Of a stretch of DNA of 64,000 nt, positions 36,446 to 46,680 are shown piece after piece; the first letter of the stretch is position 1, and every line of letters begins with the position of its first letter. Position numbers and translations under genes: made by a program. The notes below the pieces were generated by a model. The model was not told where the DNA came from. It did not search any database and was given only the letters and a program-made list of their open reading frames with translations. This DNA comes from Hippasteria phrygiana. Its lineage: Eukaryota; Echinodermata; Asteroidea; Valvatida; Goniasteridae. The stretch lies in the NCBI GenBank assembly GCA_037893225.1, contig JAZGUH010000182.1:558001-622000 (forward strand). Reading direction: 5' to 3'.

Positions 36446-37850
36446 TTTTCTTTTTGGCTGTTTCGAAAGTTTTTCGAAACAGCCCTTGTTTTTGTTCTGT
36501 TGCGGCGATTGTGTAGTTTAGTACACTTTCGCCCAGGCATGTACACAATCTACTTGAAAATTGTTGGTTATGCCATATTCAGAAGAAAGGGCCACGTCGA
36601 AGAACATCTGCAGGGTTTTTTGGAGTGAAATCTGTAGTTAAGAGGGCAAAAAATACGCGATTGCGCAATACCCCGTTGTACACGGGTATAATGCTGGTCA
36701 GAGAGTTGGGGCTGGGTCGGGGTTGACCTAGCCAAAACGTGACCCGCGTAAGCAAATCATACTTTTCGCCTTGAAAAACCTTTTCAAATCACAAAAGCAC
36801 GTGTCATTGGAATTCAGAGAAGTCTACTTTAGTGACAAAAAATGCTTTTGGAAGAATCAAATGCTCCAGGCGCTAACATGAACACAATTAATACGCAAAT
36901 CCTAAACTACACAATACCCGCTATTTTGGTTTCTTCATTAAGCTAAATTTTCTGCCCGGCACTTTGGTCACTAAACAACATCAGATCTTAATCAAACTTA
37001 ACACAAACAAAGACCCTAAGCTCAAATAGTGTGCCGAAGTGTGACGTCACGATGACGTCATCACGTGTTACGTGACGTCATCATAAAGGTGCATTTTTCA
37101 AGGGCCCATATCTAGAGAACCGTAGGTCCGATTGCCTTTAAACCTGGTATGTTGGTGAGCCACCACGTGTTATAGATGAAAATTGAGGTGACGTCATGAT
37201 GACGTCATCATACGATTTTATTGTAATGTTTAAGTTTTTAAATCTTAAAGTTTCTCAAAGCCATATCTCATCGACAGAACATGCTAAATTCAAAATTCTT
37301 TTTGTAATAGATTTGTTAGCTCCTATACTCTTTCACATAAATAGGAAAAATGTGTGACGTAATCATGACGTCATCAAAAATGTGCTTTTTTGAAACACAT
37401 ATAAGGGTAAGTCCGATCGTCATAAAAATTGGTGGGTAGGCAGATATTGTCAATAGCATGCAAAATCCGAAGTGACGTCATTGTGACGTCATCCGTTGAT
37501 TTTCTATGAATTTTTCAATGTTTCAAATTTTAATGTACTCTCCAAATTTTACACTGTCATTGATGAGATTGACTCTAGACTCGACCCAGGCCAAGACCAC
37601 GTTGCAAATGTTTGCTTTGACAAGTACCGTTGTGATGACGTCATCATGGGTCACGTGACGTCATCTTAAAGGTGCACACTGTAAGGTCCTATATCTAGAG
37701 AACCGTACTTCCGATTGGGTGCAGTCTTAATGCTGATAGGCCAGAATTTGTTACAGATAAAAAAAATTGATGTGACGTCATGATGACGTCATCATGACGT
37801 CATCTAGAGGTCATTAAATTCAAGTCAAAATTTGGATGTTTTATACACTG
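36446..37850 (+). mobile_element. CRE-family copy, 3' side not resolved
   Basis: It opens with TTTTCTTTTT and hairpin 36456-36484 (GGCTGTTTCGAAA arms), then a stretch shared with 30010-30640, then CRE blocks up to about 37805. I do not see a CTAG-type end. The text changes to unrelated sequence after about 37830, so the copy seems 3' truncated or diverged. Confidence 0.6.
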
Positions 37851-38005
37851 TATTTTTGTGTACCTAATTCCAAGTTCCCATGATCATAGCTCACTCCAGC
37901 GTCAAAATATACCCATTTCAATATTTAGCTCCAAAACAATATGATAACAAAGGAATGTTTGGAAGGCAGTGTAACCATGGGTGTTATGTAGCGCGTCCTC
38001 GGGGC

Positions 38006-38223
38006 GTTTCTCAACCGGTGGCTTGGGCTTGGGTTTGGGCTTGGGCTTCGTCTCCAGCTATTTCCCAGTCCCATTGCCAATCTGAAGGCTTGGATACGTA
38101 AATAGATGAACACGCTCTGGCTCTGGGTTAAAGTATAAGACTTTGATGTACATGTAGCAAAAACAAATCTGGGAACATAAAATTACGCGAACCCGAAGCC
38201 CAAGCCATTTTTGAGAAATTCCC
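38006..38223. repeat. inverted-repeat element, about 218 bp
   Basis: The left end GTTTCTCAACCGGTGGCTTG and the inverted right end AATTTCTCAAAAATGGCTTG share GCTTGGGCTT immediately inward. It is non-coding. The GGCTTGGGTTTGGGC tract inside the left arm is a low-complexity extension. Confidence 0.6.
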
Positions 38224-38247
38224 TTAATTCATCCTATAACTACACTC

Positions 38248-38363
38248 CAACGTAAACCTATGTGCATCATTGCGCTACGTACATCACTGCTCCGTATATA
38301 TATATATACATACACACGGAGCAGTGCTATATGTAGCGCAATACTACACATAGGATTACGTTG
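38248..38363. repeat. foldback element, 116 bp
   Basis: Two arms of about 48 bp, beginning CAACGTAAACCTATGTG and CAACGTAATCCTATGTGTAG (inverted), surround a short TATATATA loop. Arms match with few differences, so it would form a long cruciform or a hairpin RNA if transcribed. Confidence 0.75.
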
Positions 38364-38369
38364 CATAAT

Positions 38370-39600
38370 ATACGAGCTTGCAGCATATCAATGGCGTACA
38401 GACTGCATGGGTTTTCTTCGTTGTGCCTCTCAGAATTGACCAGTAAATTTCACTTTTTATCCGGATGGTAAGTGAACCTTAGTACCTCTATCTTAATAAT
38501 TGAACTCTACTTGTTCCTCAAGTGGCATATCTGGTATTTTGGTGGCCGTTTTAAGGGTGAAATCCGATGTTTTTGTTGGGTATTCTGACATACCTAATTA
38601 ATGAATAGGAAAATGCCGCACACGTACTTGGACCCTACTATTGCCAGATCATATCCAAATGTGCAAAAAGCGAGGGTCCAAGTTACTCGGACTAGATGTG
38701 CATGTACTAGGTATACAAACCAATGCTAAGGGCAGCAGGCAACCTTGTCACCGCGGTTCAAAAACGTGCTTTACTCCATACACTTCGTGCCCTTCTTTTA
38801 TTACACAGGACTTTTGGTGCAAGTGTCTAAATATGCGCTCGAGTGACCATAACGTGCTATAAGATTGCGGAAATAATGTACACATTTGTTAAAATTACAC
38901 GTGACTGTTCTTATCACTTCCTTCATCTAAATCTATGGCTGTTGCTGTGAACACGAGATAAAAAAACATTTTAGCACGGAGTTTCAGCAAAGTCAAGCTT
39001 AGAAAACCACATTTATCTCAGAAGCATGTAGAAAAAAGGAATATTTCAGTTATAAGACCACACAATCTCAAAAGGTTTTCGCACTGTGCATATAACGACG
39101 CGTAATTTAAACTCACACGTTCTCAGCAAATTTTATTTCTTTGTACGTGTAAAATACACATTGTACGTAAAGAGTTTGATGTTTAAAATAGAAACTTGGA
39201 AATAATTTACCACAATACCCTCATTAAAATCAGTCAGGAATAGCCAAATCTTGGAAAATAACAAACCCCCCTTGATAAAGGTGTAACAGTCTAAACATAC
39301 AACCTGTTATTTCAAGATTCATGTCAGCAAAATTAGTAAAAACTAATGAGGCAGAAATAAACACCTATGTTCCACTTTGAGTGACCATACTGTGCCAAGA
39401 GCATCTAATTTCACAGAAAAAACAAGCCTTCTTTCCTTGTATTGCACAAACAATTCCCAATTAGTCTCAAAATTAAAGGTTGTGCCAAGTTTTTACACAA
39501 ATTTTGCAAGATTTTGCTGTTCCGGATTCGATATAACACAAAGGAATTCTGGGAAGGGCAGAAAACCATGACTTTCATGTGGCATGCTGTCTATAGAAAG
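38370..39600. other. intergenic, with a decayed MITE copy
   Basis: No gene is seen. At about 39200-39540 a third, decayed copy of the GGAAAGATTTTACT MITE family is recognisable from its interior (AATCAGTCAGGAATAGC, TGTTATTTCAAGATTCATG). Its ends are no longer clear. Confidence 0.5.
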
Positions 39601-39639
39601 AGTTGATCTGTAGTCTTTTTTCAAGTCGTTAGACAAGTC

Positions 39640-40601
39640 GCAGGCAGACCCTTACACCAACTGCTCAGAATGTGCGCCAAACTTTTACGTCATGATGACG
39701 TCATCACATGTCACGTGACGTCATCTTAAAGGGGCATTTTTGGAAACCATATATCTACAGAAGTAGAAATCCGATTAAGTTGAAAAGTAATATCCAGGGT
39801 AGCCAAGCAGGTTTATAGTTGAAAATTGACATCACGTTATGATGACGTCATCACATGTCAAGTGACGTCATCTTAAAGGGGCATTTTTTGAAGCCATATA
39901 TCTACAGAAGTACAAATCCGATTAAGTTGAAAAGTAATATCCAGGGTAGCCAAGCAGGTTTATAGCTGAAAATTGACGTGACGTCATGATGACGTCATCA
40001 CGTCACGTGACGTCATCTTAAAGGGGCATTTTTGGAAACCATATATCTACAGAAGTACAAATCCGATTAAGTTGAAAAGTAATATCCAGGGTAGCCAAGC
40101 AGGTTTATAGTTGAAAATTGACGTCACGTTATGATGACGTCATCACATGTCAAGTGACGTCAGATTTTGAAGCCATATATCTACAGAATTACAAGTACAA
40201 TGAAATTGAACGTGATATGTAGGTATGCTAGCAGGCGTTATTGATAAATATTGACATGACGCCATGATGACGTCATTATACGATTTTCTAGTAATTTTTA
40301 AGTTTTTGTACCCCAAAGCCATATCTCATCAACAGTACATGCTAATTTGTTGGTCATAGATACTTACATATGAATGTGCAAAATGTGTGACATCACGATG
40401 ACATCATCATGGTCACCAACTGCAAGTATGCTCACATTTCCAAAACAATTATGATTAAGCATACGTAATTGCTTGAATGTAAAACAAGATTTTGTTTGAT
40501 CTACCATTGATATCTCATCAAGAATTAGAATCAAACTACCACAAAAAAAACAAAAAACACCCGAAACAGCCCTGTGTTTGTACACAAACACCAGTTTCTA
40601 G
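39640..40601 (+). mobile_element. CRE-family copy with helicase remnant and CTAG end
   Basis: Units of about 145 bp (landmark CCATATATCTACAGAAGTA near 39755, 39895 and 40040) carry CRE and CACGTGACGTCATCTTAAAG blocks. A helicase-derived piece (40408-40535) follows. The 3' end has CGAAACAGCCCT, hairpin GTGTTTGT/ACAAACAC (40574-40581/40584-40591) and CTAG at 40598-40601 followed by T. The next copy starts at once with TTCTTCTTACTTTAG. Confidence 0.75.
40408..40535 (-). pseudogene. Helentron helicase fragment inside a CRE-family copy
   Basis: On the minus strand the open frame reads LDEISMVDQT..., then [11 protein letters not shown], the Walker B and motif III neighbourhood of a Helitron helicase. 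The full-length Helentron of this window has DEISMVDHK and [11 protein letters not shown] at the same spacing (nucleotides about 15210-15340). The fragment ends abruptly against CRE text on one side and the 3' terminal module on the other. It is too short to work as a protein; it marks descent or capture from a Helentron. Confidence 0.85.
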
Positions 40602-42920
40602 TTCTTCTTACTTTAGTTCTATCCTAAATCCCATAGACTTTGTACACGAATTTTATGACAGCCACTTTGGTCACTAAACAATCTCAGATTTTAATTAAAC
40701 TTAACACAAACATAGACCCGAACCTGAAATTGTATGCCGAAGAGTGACGTCATGATGACGTCATCACGTGATTTTTTATGATTTTTTGAATTTTGAAAAT
40801 CGTAACATTCTTTTCAATATATCTAGCACACAAAACAAGATATTTTCAAAATTCTTTTTGTTATAGCTTTGGTATGTCTCAAAGATATGCCCTAAAAAGC
40901 GAAAATTGTTTGACGTCATGATGACGTCATCAAATTATTATTTTTTTTTAAACGCATGTAAGTTTCAATTCGATTACAAAAATGTATACATTGAATTTTT
41001 CTGTACCTAATTCCAAAATTTCATGATCGTAGCTCACTCAAGTAAGAAATAGCAGCCATTTCAAAATTTAGACCAAATTCAATATAACACAAAGGAATTC
41101 TGGGAAGGGCTGATAACCATGGCTTAAATGTGCATGCTGTTTATAAAAGGGGTTGATTTGTAGTCTTTTTTCAAGTCGCTGAATTTTTGAAGTTTTATAA
41201 TAGTAACATTCTTTTCACTATATCTAGCGAACAAAACAAGATATTTTCAAAATTCTTTTTGTTATAGCTTTGGTATGTCTCAAAGATATGCCCTAAAAAG
41301 CGAAAATTGTGTGACGTCATGATGACGTCATAAAAAAATTCTTTTTTCAAGTCGATAGAATATTGCCCATAGCATTTGTAAACGTTTACTTTCTTACCGG
41401 CCACATTGGCTACTTTTAAACTTGGCAGACACTTACCCCAACTGCTCACAATGTGTGCCGAACTTTTACGTCCTGATGACGTCATCACATGTCACGTGAC
41501 GTCATCTTAAAGGGGCATTTTTCGAAGCCATATATCTACAAAAGTACAAGTCCGATTCAGTTGGAACGTAAGGTATGCCACCTGGTGTTATAGATGAAAA
41601 TTGACATGACGTTATGATCAAGTCATAACATGTCACGTGGTGTCATCTTAAAGGGGCACTCGCTAGATTATTGCCTATAGCATTTGTACACGTTTTCTTT
41701 CTTACCGGCACTTTGGGTACTTTTAAACTTGGCAGACACTTAGACTAACTGCTCACAATGTGTGCCGAACTTTTACCTCTTGATGACGTCATGACATGCC
41801 ACGTTACGTCATCTTAAAGGGGCAGTTTTTGAAGCCATATATCTACAAAAGTACAAATTCGATTAAGTTGAAAAGTAATATCTAGGTAGCCCAGTAGGTT
41901 TATAGCTGAAAATTGACATGACATTATCATAATTGATGTCATCACATGTCACGTGACGTCATCTTAAAGGGGCAGTTTTTGAAGCCATATGTCTACAAAA
42001 GCACAAGTCCGATTAAGTTCAAAAGTAATATCTAGGTAGCCCAGTAGGTTTATAGATAAAAATTGAATTGACGTTATGATGACGTCATCACATGTCACGT
42101 GACGTCATCTTAAAGGGCAGTTTTTGAAGCCATATATAAACAAAATTACAAGTTCGATTAAGTTGAAAAGCAATATCTAGGTAGCCCAGTAGGTTTATAG
42201 CTGAAAATTGACATGACATTATCATGATGTCATCACATGTCACGTGACGTCATCTTAAAGGGGCAGTTTTTGAAGCCATATCTACAAAAGTACAAGCTCG
42301 ATTAAGTTGAAATGTAATATCTAAGTAGGCCAGCAGGTTTATAGATGAAAATTGACATGACGTTATGATGACTTCATCACATGTCACCTGACGTCATCTT
42401 AAAGGGGCAGTTTTTGAAGCCACATATAAACAAAAGTACAAGTTCGATTAAGTTGAAATGTAATATCCAGGCAGATCTGCAGGTTCATAGATGAAAATTG
42501 ACATGACATTATGATGACTTCATCACATGTCACGTGACGTCATCTTAAAGGGGCAGTTTTTGAAGCCATCTATCTACAAAAGTACAAGTTCGATTAAGTT
42601 GAAACGTGGTATCTAACATGAATTTTAAACAATTTTTGATAATTCTTGTAATATATTTTTAGGTCATACACACTTAAATATAAATGTGAAAAATGTGTGA
42701 CGTCTGATGACATAATCATGGTCATCAACTCCTTGTGTGCTCACATTTCCAAAACGATTATGAATAAGCCTACGTGATTGCATGACCTGTCGTAGACGAC
42801 CATGAATGTAAAACGAGATTTTTTGATCCACCATTGAAATCTCAAAAATTAAGAATCAAACTACCAAAAACCCCCCAAACGAAACAGCCCTGTGTTTGTC
42901 CACAAACACCAAAGCTCTAG
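40602..42920 (+). mobile_element. CRE-family copy with 145-bp array, helicase remnant and CTAG end
   Basis: The 5' part (40602-41470) is typical family text with the CCCATAGACTTTGTACACGA landmark. Between about 41470 and 42610 there are about eight tandem units of 143-148 bp (landmark AAAGGGGCAGTTTTTGAAGC). A second helicase remnant (42718-42862) follows. The end has CGAAACAGCCCT, hairpin GTGTTTGT/ACAAACAC (42892-42899/42902-42909) and CTAG at 42917-42920 followed by T. The order repeat array, helicase piece, terminus is the same as in the copy before it. Confidence 0.78.
42718..42862 (-). pseudogene. second Helentron helicase fragment
   Basis: The minus-strand reading gives [18 protein letters not shown] and then FGNVS. 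The Helentron at 13.6-23.6 kb has [18 protein letters not shown] and [11 protein letters not shown] in the same place. It shares its left junction (ATCATGGTCA, CAACT) and right context (AATCAAACTACCA) with the copy at 40408-40535, so both descend from one event. No functional protein is expected. Confidence 0.85.
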
Positions 42921-44118
42921 TTTAGTTTTATATTTCTACAAAAATTTATCGAAAATCAAGGCAAGAGTTCATGATCCTGTTTATTATCTATGCAAAAATT
43001 GCAATCATATTTATAAAAATTATTTTAAAAAAGAAAAAAGAGTGCAATCCACTCTTGTCTCTTAAAGCCTAGTTTTGGGGTTCTTTAGCCTGTTAAAAGT
43101 GTATATTTTGCCGGTTCACAGTCTCCCATGCTGAGAACACATGTATGTAGTAGGCCTACTACAAACTACATAGGCCTAAATTACCACTCCTGTCTAGCCA
43201 GCAAATGGCCTAGTGGTTAGCAATTTCTAGCTCGTGGCCATTGGCCCTCGGTTGCTGATTCAAATCCCGTCGTGATGTTTAAAAAAATATTTTATTCCCC
43301 CCCAAAAAGTTAAGAATTGTCTTTCTTTATCGTGTTCAATTAAATTCTAATTTATTTGCAGAATATTTCATTTTCTTTTTCTGATTCATTGATCTGGAGG
43401 TTTTTGTTTTTAATGGGAAAGTCCGAAATTGCACTTGGTCTGATGTCCATCTCGTGAAGGCAAAGTCAAAAGTTAAAAGTCCTTCAAAACACTCACTGCC
43501 GTGCCGCTCAAATAGCTGAAATGAAAGTGATGATGCCGGTTAATAACCACTTCCTTTAGGTTTATAACCATTGGGTTTTACATGTGTAAATGTACATGCT
43601 ATTTATTTTTAAGAAGAAAATATTTTTTTTTCTCAACTTAAATTTTGCCTGCAACACCAGACTAAGCCAGACGTCCAATCAGGAAAAATGTTCACCACCC
43701 AAGCAGGCTGAAGCCAACATATTTCAAATTGAAGCATAATAATTATTATTAACAGTTTAACCCTAAAATGGTACATAAGTACTAACTTACATGTATCTAT
43801 TGTTTTGACAGTGAAATAGACGATTTAGCAATAGTCTGGTCTGGTGGCATGAATATGAAAACATGTACAAAAGTAAAAAACAAGAACGTTCGCGTGTATT
43901 TTACCTGGGAAAAGAGGAATGCTTGTTTTAAATGCAACTGTGTTTTTTTGTTTTGTTTTTTGTGTTCTATATTTTTAAAGTTTTGAGTCTCTGCCACATG
44001 AGATTGAGAGTCCATATTTTCAGACAACGAACCATGCCAATGCGTTGTTTCCCAAAATTCCCATAGTTTTCAAGTTTAATGTTATACATGTTTCGTTCGT
44101 ACTTTTTTGTCATTGTAG
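42921..44118. other. intergenic, with one tRNA-like SINE
   Basis: Apart from the SINE at 43203-43274, this stretch is AT-rich with no recognisable gene. At its right edge TTTTTTGTCATTGTAG (ending 44118) is a good splice acceptor for the Myb/SANT exon that follows, so part of this stretch may be an intron of that gene. Confidence 0.45.
43203..43274 (+). repeat. tRNA-like SINE head
   Basis: The A-box-like TGGCCTAGTGGTTAGCAA and B-box-like GATTCAAATCCCG are separated by the usual distance. The flanks do not form a clean acceptor stem, so I call a SINE or tRNA relic rather than a tRNA gene. Confidence 0.6.
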
Positions 44119-44260
44119 AACCTTGATGATGATGATGATACAGCCTTAGAGGAATTGAGAGCTGGAGGAAAAAGTAAACCTGGGCGAAGAGCAGAATGGA
44201 AAGAAGACGTTATCAATTACTTTATTGATATTCTTGTGTGCAATGAAGGATACAGAGATA
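44119..44260 (+). pseudogene. Myb/SANT-like DNA-binding protein, 5' fragment
   Basis: After the acceptor at 44118 the frame reads an acidic run (LDDDDD), a basic linker and GRRAEWKEDVINYFIDIL, then CNEGYRD, the first part of a trihelix/Myb-SANT-like domain. It stops at the LINE insertion. The second part resumes in phase at about 54449, more than 10 kb away. Such Myb/SANT proteins are the usual second gene of PIF/Harbinger transposons, where they assist transposase DNA binding. A decayed Harbinger transposase lies downstream on the other strand, which supports that reading. Confidence 0.75.
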
Positions 44261-44270
44261 TACTGATCTT

Positions 44271-44716
44271 TCTATTATTATTACTGGTTTATTAAAACTG
44301 TCATAGCAGCCCGAAGGCTGAATTAAAAACAGTTATTACAGACAATGGAGTTAAAACGTTATAAAAATAAACAAACATAAAATTATAAAAATTACAAACA
44401 TAAAAAAATATATATGATTGCACTTAACACACACTCAAGAAAACAATACACATAAACTAACAACATTACTTGGTAATGAGCGGTGGGGATAGGGTGGATA
44501 AATTCACAAGTCTAGCAAAGTATGGGACCGGGCTATTGCTGAAACGCTTAATTTTTGATGAAAAGTCTTGAAGTGTTCTGTTGGATCTGAGATTCATTGT
44601 ATGAGTATTTTTCGATTTAATAAACCATTCATTAAACATGTTGGTATTAGATGCCTTTAGTGCAAATGTAGTACATAGATTAATTCTTCTGTTAGCTAGT
44701 GTTTCTAGTCCAAGAG
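44271..44716 (-). pseudogene. LINE reverse transcriptase, 3' part (split)
   Basis: The minus-strand frame reads LGLETLANRRINLCTTFALK and, further on, NLRSNRTL and KRFSNSPVPYFARLVNL. This is the conserved C-terminal tail of CR1/L2/Jockey-group reverse transcriptase proteins. A short TAATAATAATAG tail at the left edge fits the 3' end of such elements. The upstream part of the same protein is at 54156-54445, separated by the 9.44-kb transposon. Together they make about 735 bp, a strongly 5'-truncated LINE copy. Imperfect 12-bp flanks, ATACTGATCTTT near 44260 and ATGTTGATCTAT near 54448, look like its target duplication. Confidence 0.85.
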
Positions 44717-44999
44717 TAGTCTTGGTTCCAAGACGTTCTTAGCGGTGCGACGTATAGCGCGCACGGCCGGCCGACAGCGCCCTCTCGCTACACACACACA
44801 CACGCCAAGGCCAAATCGCTGCCCCTCTTACGTTTTGCAGTCTGTGGTTCTTATCCGCATACACTTTTTAGCTCAGTCTGTGGTTTATGCATGTGCTGTA
44901 TTAGACTGGATTCGAATTTAGTGCTGTATTCCGATTTAGGACAGTGTACCAGTCTAGAGCCGATCGAGTTGCACAAACCATGGACGAACGTGTACATGT

Positions 45000-46680
45000 A
45001 TACATGTACATACGTGCACGTAACCCACTTTTAATAAAACTTTAAAGCGTTTTTAATTAAATTACAGCCTGGCTGAAGAAAAAGTGAGTTGTTGAAAGGT
45101 ATTTGTTGTTGGTGGAGTCGTCTAACGTGCAGCTGACATGGCGCACTTTTACCATACACCACCAACCATGTCGACGTTTTTCCCAACTTTCGTCAGATGG
45201 TTTTGACAAACGTCTATTGTAAGTTGATGAACTTCAAATTCATTCAGTTGATTATTGGTACTCTTACCTTAATAATACTTGCTTTACGAATCATGTGAGG
45301 TTTTTTAGACTCTTGAAATTAGTCCGAAAGTCAAAAATGTGGTGTCCGGAAATTGGGCACAGTATTGGGCAGAGGGTAACTTGGCACACTTGAAAAAATT
45401 TCAATAAATCCTAAAATTTTAACACGACTGTTTTACAAGTTTAAAATTTATGATCAGTCATCATTATCTCCATTCACAAACCCAACTTCATGTTTGTCAG
45501 AAAATTATTTTCTGACGTTTTGGCACATTTCAGAAGGGTTCACTGCATGCTTAAAATTAAATCGGGAAATCGTGTTGAAATGACATTTTTCTCTTAACTT
45601 CGAAACTGGTCAGTATGCTAAAGATTTATAGACATAGATATTTTAAACTCGCCAGAATTTAACTTTCAGTGTAATTTGGGGCAAAACTATTACTCAGGCA
45701 TGATGCAAAACATTCAAAGTGTGCCACTTAGACGATGCGCCACGTTACCTGCCATTTCTACCCCTACAAATAGGGCTGTAAATGGTTATTTTTTTAACTT
45801 CTGACTTTTTACTGTCAGCATTACAGCCCTACTCCAACGGCACCCCCTACACGCCGAGTTTTTCAACCTGTCGACTTTGATTTCAAATATCTCCCTAAAT
45901 TCTTATCGCTGAACACTTATAGGGCCTACGTCATTGTAATCCTGAGATGTTGGCAATTTCTACAGTGCTGATTTTGTCTGGCTGTGAGGTCTTCAAAAAT
46001 GACAAATGCTCAAAAACCTTCCAAAACGTCTTAACATGGGGGCGGCCATCTTGTTTGTACCATCGCTGTGATCGAGAGAAGTCAGGGCACCCGGTGATTG
46101 TGGAAAATGGTCTGCTCATGAATTATGCATGAGTAGCGTGTCAAAATCCACCCCAACGTTTTCTTGTATTTTGATGGATTCAGGACTGGACAGCATTGGC
46201 ACCATTACTTTACATGGGGCTATATGATGTCTTAGTTTGGCTGTAGTACGAATGTGCCATTGGTTTACTGCATAGTGTTTGAATTTTATTTAGTGGATTC
46301 AGGAAGGTTAGAAAGGATCATTATAGCATGTGTGTTGTTATCGTAGCAAAAAGTACAAACCAAAGTAAAATATGGCAGAGCATTGGCCAGAGATGACACC
46401 AAGTCATTTTTTCTCGTCATTAAGTTACATGTCCAAAAAATTACGACTCGTCTGAGTTGAGTCCAGGTCACTGGCTTGAGTCAACAACACTGGCAATGGC
46501 ATGCATGGATAATAATGATTTTCAGAACGTTCCAATCATTCGTGGCATGCTCTATACAGCAGACAAACAACTTCAAACTGAAATTTTTGGAGACTTTCAT
46601 ATCTCACCTCCACCTTAGACCTTCTGTACAAAGTAAATGGGCATGATAGAAAAGGTCAAACTGGCGTAGCCAGAGGGGGT
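45000..46680. other. transposon interior, no gene recognised
   Basis: AT-rich interior of the 9.44-kb element. Short open frames exist on both strands, for example at 45931-46132, where both strands are open over the same stretch, but none shows a transposase or nuclease motif. Confidence 0.4.
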
